Of a DNA stretch of 41,622 bases, positions 33,334 to 41,622 are shown piece after piece. The position numbers were made by a program, and so were the translations under genes. Below the pieces are notes generated by a model. It did no database searches, had not been told where the DNA came from, and saw only the letters and a program-made list of their open reading frames with translations. Origin of the DNA: an uncultured Acidobacteriota bacterium. GTDB lineage: Bacteria; Acidobacteriota; UBA6911; CAINFC01. The stretch covers positions 1-41,622 of the forward strand of contig CAINFC010000069.1 in the NCBI GenBank assembly GCA_903847975.1, given 5' to 3'. The first letter of the stretch is position 1. Each line of letters starts with the position of its first letter.

Positions 33334-36300
33334 ATGAACAAGCTGTTCCCAAGCAGGGCGGGAAGATTTCTTTCCCTTCCTGCTCTTATGGCTCTCGCGG
33401 CAATGCTCCTGATCGTAAGCACCCTAACGGTTCCCGCTCAGGAATATCGTGCCCAGGTGAGCGGGGTAGTTACCGATCCTTCGGGAGCGGTGCTGCCGGG
33501 CGCCCAGGTGACCATTACCAGCCTGGAAAAGAATGTCGACTATAAGTCGGTAACCAATAACGAAGGGGCCTACGTGGTACCCTTCCTGACACCGGGCAAA
33601 TACAGCGTGGCGATCGAGTTGACCGGCTTCAAGCGCTTTATGCGCTCCGAAGTGGAGCTGAAGGTCAACGACAAGCTGCGTATCGATGCCGCCCTGGAAA
33701 TCGGCGGAATTTCCGAAACGGTAACCGTTTCCGGGCAGACCGCCACGGTGGAAACCGATACCGCCAGCCGCGGTACGGTCATCGACCGCAAGGAGATCGC
33801 CAGTTTGCCGACCTCCGGACGCAACCCCTTCCAGTTGGCCTGGCTGACTCCGGGGGTGCAGAAGTCGGGAAGCTGGCGCATGCTGCGGCCCATGGACACG
33901 GCCGGCAGCGGCGGCATGTCGATTAACGGTGGCCGGAGCCAGGAAAATGAAATCCTGATCGACGGTATGACCGCCATCAAGCCCAACCGGGGTGTCTCCC
34001 TGGTGCCCACCATGGATGCCACCCAGGAGTTCAAGGTGCAGACCAACAGCTACGACGCCCAGTACGGACGCAACGGCGGCGGCGTGGTCAATGTCTCCTT
34101 GAAGTCCGGCACCAACAAATATCATGGCAACCTTTTCTGGGACGAGCAGCAGAAGATTTTCAACGCCAATACCGCCGAGCTCAACCGGGCGACCAACAAC
34201 ATCGACGAAAACGGCAAAGCGCGCCGTCAGCCGGGCCGGATTCACATGTTCGGTGCCGAAATCGACGGGCCGGTGATCAAGGACAAACTTTTCGTCATGC
34301 TGAGTTATGAAGCCATCCGGCAGTTTACGGGGGATCCCGCAACCTACACCATTCCGCAGGCGGATATCCGCGGCGGAAACTTCCAGGGCCTGCGCAACTC
34401 CTCCAACCAGCCGGTCATCATTTACGACCCGATGACCACCCGGCTGGCGGCGGACGGCAAGTCCTACATCCGCGATCCCTTCGCCAACAACATCGTCCCG
34501 GCGAACCGGATCAATCCGATTGCTGCCAAAGCGGCCACCTATCTGCCTCAGCCCAACTCCCTGGGCACCGGGCCGGCCCAGCTCAGCAACCTGATTCAGC
34601 CTTCCCAGTGGATCATTCACTGGGATTCCTACATCGGCCGGCTGGATTATGCCCTCAACCAGAACAACAACTTCTTTATCCGCTACGGACATAACCTGCT
34701 CCATGAAGGGCGAGGCTACCGTTACTTCAATGTCGCCGACCCGACCGGCAACGCTCCCCTGGTCCGTGGAGACACGAGCGGAGCTGCCGACTGGACCTCC
34801 ACCATTAACCCGACCACCATTTTCAATCTGCGCGTCGGCATGCTGAAGTGGCACGTGCGCAACGGCTCGCTGGGATATGGGTTCAACCCGGCTACTTTGG
34901 GTTTTGCCTCCAGCCTGACCTCCCAGATGGTCGGTCCGTCCCATTTTCCTCTGTTTCAGATGGAAGGCTATGAGCCGTTGGGCAACGGCGGCCAGAACCT
35001 GACACCCGACTACACCTACAGCAGCCAGGGAAATCTGACCAAGCTGTGGGGCCGTCACACATTCAAAATGGGGACGGAATTCCGCATTTTCCGGAGCAAT
35101 GTGGCTCAGGCCGGATACACCAGCGGTCAGTACTCTTTCTCCATTATCGACACCGGCGCCAACCCCCAGCTGGCGGATAAGGTATCGGGCAGTTCCTATG
35201 CCTCGTTCCTGCTGGGATATCCTTCCGGCGGAGTCATTCAGAAGAACGCCTACACCGCCAACCAGGGGCTTTACTACGTGCTCTTCTTCCAGGACGACTG
35301 GAAGGTCAGCCGCCGGCTCACGCTGAACCTTGGCATGCGCTGGGACTATGAGACGCCTTGGACCGAGCGTTTCAACCGCATCACCCGCGGATTCGCCTTC
35401 GGGCAGCCGGCACCGATTTCGGCTACCGGGCTGACTCTGACCGGCGGACTGCTGTATGCCGGAACGGAAGGAGCCTCCCGGGAGGCTTTCAACCGCGATC
35501 GCAACAACTTCCAGCCTCGGTTCGGGCTGGCCTACATGATGAACGAAAAAACATCGATCCGCGGCGGATACGGCCTGTATTATCTGGGCCAGAGTGCCAC
35601 CGGGTCCAACCTGGGCTTTTCTCAGGATACTCCCATTATCCAGCGCACCCAGGTGGGCATACCCGTGGCCACTCTGACCAACCCGTTCCCGTCCAAGCTG
35701 CTGGATCCGATCGGCAATTCCCAGGGAACCGCCACCAACCTCGGACTCTCCCTGGGGGTGAACTACCTGGATCGCGACTTGCCTTACGCCCACGTGTTTT
35801 CCGTCGACGTCGAGCGACAGCTCCCCTGGAATGTCGTGGCCAACGTCGGCTTCATCGGCAACCGGACCCGTCACCTGCCGGTATCGCTGAACCTGAACGC
35901 CATTCCGACCTCGGAACTGGGCAAGGTCAGCACCTATTACACGGAAAGCGTGCCCAACCCGATGGCCGGGAAGCTGCCCAACAATGCAGCTCTGAACGGG
36001 GCTACCATTCAGCGCTTCCGGCTGATGTACAAATATCCCCAATACGCCGGGCTCACTCTTTCCAACGTCCCGATCGGTAAGAACGATTATGCCGGATTCC
36101 AGTCCAAGATCGCCAAGCGTTTCTCGGAGGGATTCAGCCTGATTGCCAGCTACACCATCGCCAAAACGCTGGAAGAGATGAATACTCTGAACGACCAGGA
36201 TGTGGACCATACCGACTTCCTGAAGACGAAGCTGGAAAGGCGCATCGCCCGCGAGCTGGACAGCCCGCAGCGCTACACCCTGGCCACCGTCTGGTCCCTG

Positions 36301-36783
36301 CCTTTCGGCAAGGGGAAAATGGTAGGCAGCGACGTTCCGACCTGGGCCAACCATATCATCGGCGACTGGCAGTGGAACCTGATGGTGGAATATTTCTCCG
36401 GTTATGCCCTGGATCATCCCGGCGGACCGAAGACCATCGATGGAACCGCCAAGCTGCCGGCCGACGAACGGACGCTGGAGCGGTGGTACAACGGCAGCGT
36501 GTTCAAGGCACAGGCGCCTTATACCCTGCGCGATTATCCCACCATGTTCCCCGATGTCCGTAACCCGGACCGGTTCGATGTCAGCGTGAACATCATGAAG
36601 AACTTCATGCTTACCGAAAGGCTGAAGCTTCAGTACCGCCTGGACATCATCAACGCCCTGAACCATCCGTGGTTCATGAACAACTACACCACTTCGCCCA
36701 CGGCGTCGGGGTTGGGAGGATTGAACCAGACCCAGGCCAACCTGGCGCGAACCCTGCACATGCAGCTGCGGCTTGAGTTCTAG
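33334..36783 (+). CDS. Oar-like TonB-dependent receptor C
   Basis: This 1149-residue outer-membrane protein has a signal peptide with probable cleavage after VPA (residue 35), then a carboxypeptidase-regulatory domain (VTDPSGAVLPGAQVTITS and TGFKRFMRSEVEL), a plug (SINGGRSQENEILIDGMTA and SYDAQYGRNGGGVVNVSLKSGTN) and a barrel ending MQLRLEF with the terminal Phe. It is of the same family as receptors A and B but in a separate subtype, marked by a longer n-region, the RNGGGVVN plug motif and the EF end. It is the sister of receptor D, with identical length. The ligand is unknown. GAAAGGA lies upstream of the ATG. Confidence 0.9.
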   Translation: MNKLFPSRAGRFLSLPALMALAAMLLIVSTLTVPAQEYRAQVSGVVTDPSGAVLPGAQVTITSLEKNVDYKSVTNNEGAYVVPFLTPGKYSVAIELTGFKRFMRSEVELKVNDKLRIDAALEIGGISETVTVSGQTATVETDTASRGTVIDRKEIASLPTSGRNPFQLAWLTPGVQKSGSWRMLRPMDTAGSGGMSINGGRSQENEILIDGMTAIKPNRGVSLVPTMDATQEFKVQTNSYDAQYGRNGGGVVNVSLKSGTNKYHGNLFWDEQQKIFNANTAELNRATNNIDENGKARRQPGRIHMFGAEIDGPVIKDKLFVMLSYEAIRQFTGDPATYTIPQADIRGGNFQGLRNSSNQPVIIYDPMTTRLAADGKSYIRDPFANNIVPANRINPIAAKAATYLPQPNSLGTGPAQLSNLIQPSQWIIHWDSYIGRLDYALNQNNNFFIRYGHNLLHEGRGYRYFNVADPTGNAPLVRGDTSGAADWTSTINPTTIFNLRVGMLKWHVRNGSLGYGFNPATLGFASSLTSQMVGPSHFPLFQMEGYEPLGNGGQNLTPDYTYSSQGNLTKLWGRHTFKMGTEFRIFRSNVAQAGYTSGQYSFSIIDTGANPQLADKVSGSSYASFLLGYPSGGVIQKNAYTANQGLYYVLFFQDDWKVSRRLTLNLGMRWDYETPWTERFNRITRGFAFGQPAPISATGLTLTGGLLYAGTEGASREAFNRDRNNFQPRFGLAYMMNEKTSIRGGYGLYYLGQSATGSNLGFSQDTPIIQRTQVGIPVATLTNPFPSKLLDPIGNSQGTATNLGLSLGVNYLDRDLPYAHVFSVDVERQLPWNVVANVGFIGNRTRHLPVSLNLNAIPTSELGKVSTYYTESVPNPMAGKLPNNAALNGATIQRFRLMYKYPQYAGLTLSNVPIGKNDYAGFQSKIAKRFSEGFSLIASYTIAKTLEEMNTLNDQDVDHTDFLKTKLERRIARELDSPQRYTLATVWSLPFGKGKMVGSDVPTWANHIIGDWQWNLMVEYFSGYALDHPGGPKTIDGTAKLPADERTLERWYNGSVFKAQAPYTLRDYPTMFPDVRNPDRFDVSVNIMKNFMLTERLKLQYRLDIINALNHPWFMNNYTTSPTASGLGGLNQTQANLARTLHMQLRLEF

Positions 36784-36810
36784 TCCGCACTGACTTCCGG
36801 CACCCGAACG

Positions 36811-36848
36811 GCCCGGGGAGGATTTGAAGTCCTCCCCGGGCTTTTTTT
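36811..36848 (+). terminator. Intrinsic terminator of receptor C
   Basis: GCCCGGGGAGGA (from 36811) pairs with TCCTCCCCGGGC (to 36841), followed by seven T residues. The stem is almost the same as those behind A, B and D. Confidence 0.9.
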
Positions 36849-37200
36849 CTTCTGCCGCTCTCTCCGAAGATCATTCCTGTAATTAACCTGGGAACGGTTT
36901 CGTCTCGAACGGCCGCTGCGTCTCATCCCGGCGTGGACGGTAATACCCCGCCTTCTGTTTTAAAGTCCCCGCTGCCTCCGGCAATTACTTCCGGTCTTAC
37001 TTGACAATTCCCGTGCCCGGCAGGAAAATTGAAATGACCGGAAGAAGATGGAAAGCCGGCCACATCATCGTAAAGTTCCTTGGCTGGCTCCCGGCTGCGG
37101 GAAAGCCGGGCAGACCGTATCGGAGGATTTGCCGGGGAGGGGCGAACCTACAAATCGAATCCTTATTTCATTTAATGTTGTAATTGAAAGGTAAAACTGC
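36849..37200. other. Intergenic region and leader of receptor D
   Basis: No gene is supported. The promoter-like site at 37001-37029 is followed by a leader of about 170 bases with a GC-rich hairpin (GGCTCCCGGCTGCGGGAAAGCC region near 37085-37110) and the end TAATTGAAAGGTAAAACTGCATG. Confidence 0.55.
37001..37029 (+). promoter_or_regulatory. Promoter-like site of receptor D
   Basis: TTGACA (37001-37006), a 17-base spacer starting ATTCCCGT and ending GCAG, then GAAAAT (37024-37029). Confidence 0.6.
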
Positions 37201-40200
37201 ATGAAAAAACAGCTCCAAAACAGGAAGAGACAGGTTCTTCTGCTTCCTGCTGTTTTAGCTCTTGGTGCGATGTTCCTGACGGTGAACAACATGACCGTTC
37301 CCGCCCAGGAATATCGAGCCCAGGTGAGCGGGGTGGTGACCGACCCGTCGGGAGCAGTTCTGCCCGGCGCCCAGGTGACCATCAACAGCGTGGAAAGAAA
37401 TGTGGACTACAAGTCGGTCACCAACAACGAAGGCGTCTACGTGATTCCTTTTCTAACCCCCGGGAAATACAGCCTTTCCGTGGAGCTGACCGGCTTCAAG
37501 AAATTTGTGCGCTCGGAAATCGAGCTGACGGTCAGCGACAAGCTCCGCGTGGATGTGCGCATGGAGCTGGGCGGGATCAGCGACACCGTGACCGTTTCCG
37601 GGCAGACGGCCACGGTGGAGACCGACACGGCCAGCCGCGGTACGATCATCGACCGCAAGGTGATCGAAAACCTGCCGACCTCCGGGCGAAATCCCTACCA
37701 GCTGGCCTGGCTGACTCCCGGAGTGCAAAAATCGGGCAGCTGGCGCATGCTGCGGGCAATGGATGTGGCCGGCAGCTCCGGCATGACGATCAACGGCGGT
37801 CGGTCCCGGGAGAACGAACTTCTGGTGGACGGAATGACAACCGTAAGGCCCAACCGGAATGTCTCCCTGGTTCCGACCATGGATGCCACCCAGGAATTCA
37901 AGGTGCAGACCAACAGCTATGATGCCCAGTACGGGCGCAACGGCGGGGGCGTCGTCAACATTTCCCTCAAGTCGGGAACCAACCAGTACCATGGCAATCT
38001 TTTCTGGGACGAACAGCAGAAGATATTCAACGCCAATACCTCCGAACTGAATGCGGCCACCAACAATATCGACGAGTACGGAAAAGCCCGGCGGCAGCCG
38101 GGACGGATTCACATGTTCGGCGCGGAAATCGACGGGCCGGTGATCAAGGACAAGCTCTTTGTCATGTTGAGCTACGAAGCCATCCGCCAGGCCACGGGCG
38201 ATCCCCAGACCCTTACCCTTCCGATCTCCGCCATCCGCGGCGGGGATTTCAGCTCCCTGCGAAATTCCTCCAACCAGCCGGTCATCATCTATGATCCCAT
38301 GACCACCCGCCTGGCCGCCGACGGAAAATCCTATATTCGCGATCCGTTCCCCAATAACGTGATTCCGGCGAGCCGGATCAATCCCATCGCCGCCAAGGCC
38401 GGCCAGTACTATCCCACGCCGTTCTCGGCAGGAAGCGGGCCTGCCGCGCTCAACAACCACATCACTCCCTCCAACTGGATTATCCACTGGGATTCCTATA
38501 TCGGGCGGCTGGATTATGCCCTGAACCAGAAGAACAATTTCTTTGTGCGCTACGGCCACAACCTGCTGCACGAAGGACGCGGCTACCGCTATTTCAACGT
38601 GGCCGACCCGACCGGCAACGCACCCCTGGTCCGCGGGGATACCAGCGGGGCGGTAGACTGGACCTCCACGTTCAATCCGACCACCATTTTCAACCTTCGG
38701 GTCGGAATGCTGCGATGGCTCACCCGGAACGGAACCCTGGGATACGGATTTAACCCCGCCTCTCTTGGCTTCGCGTCCAGCCTTGTTTCCCAGATGACCC
38801 AGCCGTACCATTTCCCCTATTTCAGCCTGGAAGGATATGAAGCCCTGGGCAACACCTCGCAGAGCCATACCCCGGAATACACTTACAGCATGCAGGCCAA
38901 CATGACCAAGCTCTGGGGCAGGCACACCATCAAGGCCGGGACCGAGATTCGCGTTTTCCGCGAGAACAACGTGAACCCGGGACGGACCAGCGGCACGTTC
39001 AGCTTCACCGCCATCGACACCGGCGCCAACCCGCAGCTGGCCGACAAGGTTTCCGGAAATTCCTTTGCTTCCTTCCTCCTGGGTTACCCTTCCAGTGGCT
39101 CCATCGACAAGAACGATTTCTTTTCCTACCAGGGTCTCTATTACGTTTTATATCTGCAGGACGACTGGAAGATCAGCCGGAAGCTCACCCTGAACCTGGG
39201 GCTGCGATGGGACTACGAAACGCCATGGACCGAGCGCTTCAACCGCATCACCCGCGGTTTCGCCTTCGGCCAGCCGGCACCGATCAGCGCTCCCGGGCTT
39301 AATCTGACCGGCGGACTGCTTTACGCCGGGACCAGCGGCGTTTCCCGGATGTCCTTCAATCCGGACCGCAATAATTTTCAGCCGCGAGTCGGAGTCGCTT
39401 ATCTTCTGAATGAAAAGACCTCCATCCGCGGCGGGTACGGATTTTACTTCCTCGGCCAGAACGGTGCGGGCTCCAATCTGGGCTATTCCCAGTCCACGCC
39501 CATCATCCAGCGGACCCAGACCGGAGTTCCTGCTGCTACCCTCAGCAATCCGTTCCCGGCCCAGCTGCTGCTGCCTACCGGCAATTCGCAGGGGCTTTCC
39601 ACCAACCTGGGGCTGGCGCTGACCGTCAACTACCTGGACCGCGACCTTCCCTATGCCCATGTCTATTCCGTGGATATCGAGCGTCAGCTCCCCTGGAATA
39701 TGGTGGCCAATATCGGCTATACCGGCAACCGCACGCGGCACCTGCCGGTCGGCATCGGGTTGAACTTCATACCCTCCAATGAGATGGGCAAGGTCAGCAC
39801 CTACTACACGGAGAGAATCCCCAACCCGATGGCCGGCAAACTTCCCAACAACGCTGCCCTGAACGGGACGACGATCGAGCGCTTCCGGCTGATGTACAAG
39901 TATCCGCAGTACAGCGGGCTGACGCTGTCCAACGTACCGATCGGCAAAAACTCCTACAACGGATTCCAGACCAAGCTGGTCAAGCGGTTTTCCGAGGGGT
40001 TCACTCTGATCACCTCCTATACGATCTCGAAAACGCTGGAAGAAGTGAACCTGCTCAATGCCCAGGATGCCAACCTGGACAATCCCCTGCTGACCAGACT
40101 GGAAAGGCGCCTGGCCAACGAGGTGGACAGCCCGCAGCGGTTCACCATGGCCACGGTATGGACCCTGCCTTTCGGGAAGGGGCAGAAGTTCGGGGCCGAT

Positions 40201-40650
40201 GTTCCCGGCTGGATGAACCAGATCATAGGCGGATGGCAGTGGAACACCATGGTGGAATACTTCGCCGGCTATCCTCTGACGCACCCCGACGGGCCCAAAA
40301 CCGTGGAGCAGAGCGCCAAGCTTCCCTCCGACGAGCGTACTCTGGAGCGCTGGTATAACGGCAGCATCTTCCGGGCTCAAACCGCATATACGCTGCGGGA
40401 CTATCCTACCATGTTTCCCGACGTGCGCAACCCGGACCGCTTCGATGTGAGCATCAACATTCTGAAGAACTTCCCGATTACCGAGAAGCTCAGGCTGCAG
40501 TACCGTCTCGATGTGATCAATGCCTTTAACCATCCCTGGTTTATGGGGAATTACACCACCTCGCCGACCGCTTCCGGCCTGGGGGGATTGAACCGAACCC
40601 AGGGCAATCTGGCGCGAACGCTGCACATGCAGCTGCGGATTGAGTTCTAA
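37201..40650 (+). CDS. Oar-like TonB-dependent receptor D, sister of C
   Basis: This 1149-residue protein has the same domain order as receptor C: signal peptide to about residue 35 (…MTVPA), carboxypeptidase-regulatory domain, plug (INGGRSRENELLVDGMTT and SYDAQYGRNGGGVVNISLKSGTN) and barrel ending MQLRIEF. Large blocks are nearly identical to C, including AEIDGPVIKDKLFVMLSYEA and FNRITRGFAFGQPAPIS, while stretches such as DPQTLTLPISAIRGGDFS differ. The C/D pair looks closer than the A/B pair, which suggests a later duplication. AAAGG precedes the ATG. Confidence 0.9.
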   Translation: MKKQLQNRKRQVLLLPAVLALGAMFLTVNNMTVPAQEYRAQVSGVVTDPSGAVLPGAQVTINSVERNVDYKSVTNNEGVYVIPFLTPGKYSLSVELTGFKKFVRSEIELTVSDKLRVDVRMELGGISDTVTVSGQTATVETDTASRGTIIDRKVIENLPTSGRNPYQLAWLTPGVQKSGSWRMLRAMDVAGSSGMTINGGRSRENELLVDGMTTVRPNRNVSLVPTMDATQEFKVQTNSYDAQYGRNGGGVVNISLKSGTNQYHGNLFWDEQQKIFNANTSELNAATNNIDEYGKARRQPGRIHMFGAEIDGPVIKDKLFVMLSYEAIRQATGDPQTLTLPISAIRGGDFSSLRNSSNQPVIIYDPMTTRLAADGKSYIRDPFPNNVIPASRINPIAAKAGQYYPTPFSAGSGPAALNNHITPSNWIIHWDSYIGRLDYALNQKNNFFVRYGHNLLHEGRGYRYFNVADPTGNAPLVRGDTSGAVDWTSTFNPTTIFNLRVGMLRWLTRNGTLGYGFNPASLGFASSLVSQMTQPYHFPYFSLEGYEALGNTSQSHTPEYTYSMQANMTKLWGRHTIKAGTEIRVFRENNVNPGRTSGTFSFTAIDTGANPQLADKVSGNSFASFLLGYPSSGSIDKNDFFSYQGLYYVLYLQDDWKISRKLTLNLGLRWDYETPWTERFNRITRGFAFGQPAPISAPGLNLTGGLLYAGTSGVSRMSFNPDRNNFQPRVGVAYLLNEKTSIRGGYGFYFLGQNGAGSNLGYSQSTPIIQRTQTGVPAATLSNPFPAQLLLPTGNSQGLSTNLGLALTVNYLDRDLPYAHVYSVDIERQLPWNMVANIGYTGNRTRHLPVGIGLNFIPSNEMGKVSTYYTERIPNPMAGKLPNNAALNGTTIERFRLMYKYPQYSGLTLSNVPIGKNSYNGFQTKLVKRFSEGFTLITSYTISKTLEEVNLLNAQDANLDNPLLTRLERRLANEVDSPQRFTMATVWTLPFGKGQKFGADVPGWMNQIIGGWQWNTMVEYFAGYPLTHPDGPKTVEQSAKLPSDERTLERWYNGSIFRAQTAYTLRDYPTMFPDVRNPDRFDVSINILKNFPITEKLRLQYRLDVINAFNHPWFMGNYTTSPTASGLGGLNRTQGNLARTLHMQLRIEF

Positions 40651-40677
40651 TCCAAGCTGACTTCCAGTACCCGTACC

Positions 40678-40714
40678 CCCCGGGGAGGTTTCGCCGTCCT
40701 CCCCGGGCTTTTTT
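40678..40714 (+). terminator. Intrinsic terminator of receptor D
   Basis: CCCGGGGAGG (40678-40687) pairs with CCTCCCCGGG (40698-40707), followed by CTTTTTT. It is the fourth copy of the same terminator type in the array. Confidence 0.88.
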
Positions 40715-40777
40715 CATGTGTGCCGCCGAGCATGTTCGACAGCTTGGGGGTGAAAGTCTCCTTGACTAATTATTGGG

Positions 40778-40839
40778 GGACATCCACTCGTTCATCGCGG
40801 CCAGAGGAAGACCGAAATAAAGAAAAAAGTGGCTGTCCG
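40778..40839. repeat. Degenerate REP-like inverted repeat GGACATCCACT … AGTGGCTGTCC
   Basis: GGACATCCACT (40778-40788) and AGTGGCTGTCC (40829-40839) are complementary at 10 of 11 positions. The arm is one base from GGACACCCACT, the core of the repeats near 9100-9470, and TTCATCG follows the left arm as it does in the 9246-9279 hairpin. It appears to be a diverged member of the same palindrome family. Confidence 0.5.
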
Positions 40840-41004
40840 CTGGTTGGTCCGGCCCTGCCCTCTGTTCCCGGTCCTCCTTCCTGTTGTATCATAAGCCTTA
40901 AAGAGCAGGACCTGGGAGCGGGCTCTTGAGGCGGCGAGATCTTTCTGAAAGTTGCGGTTCATTTTCTCAAAGATGTCGCAAACAATCTCTGTGGAGGATC
41001 AAGC

Positions 41005-41436
41005 ATGAAACACAAGGCGCATATTGCCGCGTTTCTCCTGCAAATGACTGCCCTAAGTTTGGGTGTTTTTTTCATGGGACTTTTTGCAGTTCTTTACTTT
41101 AATGACAGGAAAGCACCCTGGACATGGATCACCAGCCTGAAATTCCTGCTCGGAGCCATCCCCGGGGGCTTTCTCGCCGGTTTCTCAGCAAAAGCCTTAA
41201 CGGATCGGTTGCTTCCCGCGAGCCGTATCCCGCTCACCGGGCAGGAGTTCAAAGATTCCTTGACCACTGCAGAGAGAAGGTCGCTTTTCTGGGGCGCCTG
41301 CCTTGGATTCTGCCTGGTCCTCCTAATTTCTTTTTCTCCATGGCAGTTATCCTATCGGATTTCCATTTTGTTCGGGACCTCGATGTTCGCACTGCTGACG
41401 GGGTTTCTCTTGAAGCGGAGAAATGGCAGAAAATAG
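41005..41436 (+). CDS. Small integral membrane protein of unknown function
   Basis: This 143-residue protein has four predicted membrane segments: FLLQMTALSLGVFFMGLFAVLYF (about 10-32), FLLGAIPGGFLAGFSA (about 47-62), LFWGACLGFCLVLLISFS (about 93-110) and ISILFGTSMFALLTGFLL (about 119-136). The C-terminus is basic (KRRNGRK), so it probably faces the cytoplasm. I do not recognise the family. GGAGG lies about 8 bases upstream of the ATG. It stands alone behind the receptor D terminator. The 41437-41622 stretch that follows shows no gene; it contains AAATCAGGGATGGCCACTT near 41444, which again resembles the GGGACACCCACTT core. Confidence 0.7.
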   Translation: MKHKAHIAAFLLQMTALSLGVFFMGLFAVLYFNDRKAPWTWITSLKFLLGAIPGGFLAGFSAKALTDRLLPASRIPLTGQEFKDSLTTAERRSLFWGACLGFCLVLLISFSPWQLSYRISILFGTSMFALLTGFLLKRRNGRK

Positions 41437-41622
41437 GGGCAAATCAGGGATGGCCACTTATTATGCGTTCGCAAAAAGTCCCACATCTTAAATTTTGAGT
41501 CAAGAGGACACACACTCTCTTATCCGAGTTTTTTTTCCGAACTTCCGGGCTAGCGAAAGACTCTAACGAAGGCGCTGACGCCACCGAATCGAGATTTTCG
41601 CTCCCGACGGTTGTCCGACAAA

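Noticed and set aside
33424-36759. A 1111-codon minus-strand open frame opposite receptor C, with similar ones opposite A, B and D
   Set aside because: They are antisense shadows caused by codon bias in related receptors. The coding strand has the signal peptide, plug and barrel features.
40720-40929. Possible 69-codon gene between receptor D and the small membrane protein
   Set aside because: It begins at a GTG just after the terminator without a ribosome binding site, contains the REP-like inverted repeat and shows no domain.
41437-41622. Possible gene or terminator at the window end
   Set aside because: The stretch has only a 4-5 bp stem before a T-run near 41530 and no supported open frame.

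Overview
The window reads as chromosomal DNA of an anaerobic or microaerobic, didermic, protein-using bacterium. The large Oar-like outer-membrane receptors with an N-terminal carboxypeptidase-regulatory domain, Tat-type FAD oxidoreductases, a diheme-type succinate dehydrogenase and GC-rich coding sequence fit Acidobacteriota and relatives such as Candidatus Aminicenantes. That placement is inferred from gene content only; no rRNA gene or other marker here tests it.

Region 1 (72-9028, + strand) is one compact operon for a cytosolic NAD(P)-linked [NiFe] hydrogenase. In order it holds a NuoE/HoxE-type 2Fe-2S subunit, a stand-alone GHKL ATPase, an HndB-like 2Fe-2S protein, a 1037-residue fusion of a HydB/NuoF flavoprotein with a GltD/NfnB-like flavoprotein, a NuoG-like Fe-S subunit, HoxY, HoxH (group 3d-like motifs) and the HoxH maturation protease. 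It looks like the diaphorase of an electron-bifurcating HydABC complex attached to a [NiFe] rather than an [FeFe] catalytic module, with a second pyridine-nucleotide flavodomain fused on. This is the best candidate for an undescribed system in the window.

Region 2 (9029-9464) is a gene-free mosaic of repeats between two convergent genes: short CGAAATAG/CGAAGTAG repeats, two 73-bp tandem copies, a REP-like hairpin, and an exact 88-bp copy of part of the upstream protease gene.

Region 3 (9465-18518, - strand, read right to left) is a probable operon: prolyl oligopeptidase, a DUF2891 protein, a class I/II aminotransferase, a Tat-type FAD oxidoreductase with a C-terminal discoidin-like domain, and a divergent TonB-dependent-receptor-like barrel. 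It suggests peptide capture and breakdown. A DUF1573/cytochrome c fusion is transcribed divergently (18666-19385). A second FAD oxidoreductase (19561-20907, -) and the RNase P RNA gene (about 21012-21461, -) follow.

Region 4 (21623-25022, +) is sdhCAB, encoding a membrane succinate dehydrogenase/fumarate reductase.

Region 5 (25448-40650, +) is a tandem array of four full-length receptor-like outer-membrane proteins of about 1150 residues. They form two sister pairs (1156/1156 and 1149/1149 residues). Each has a TTGACA promoter-like site far upstream and a nearly identical GC-rich terminator, so each is probably its own transcription unit. A small membrane protein (41005-41436) closes the window; the last 186 bases show no gene.

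Taken together, the window suggests uptake and hydrolysis of peptides at the envelope, amino-acid metabolism, and disposal of electrons through a soluble hydrogenase/transhydrogenase complex and through succinate/fumarate.
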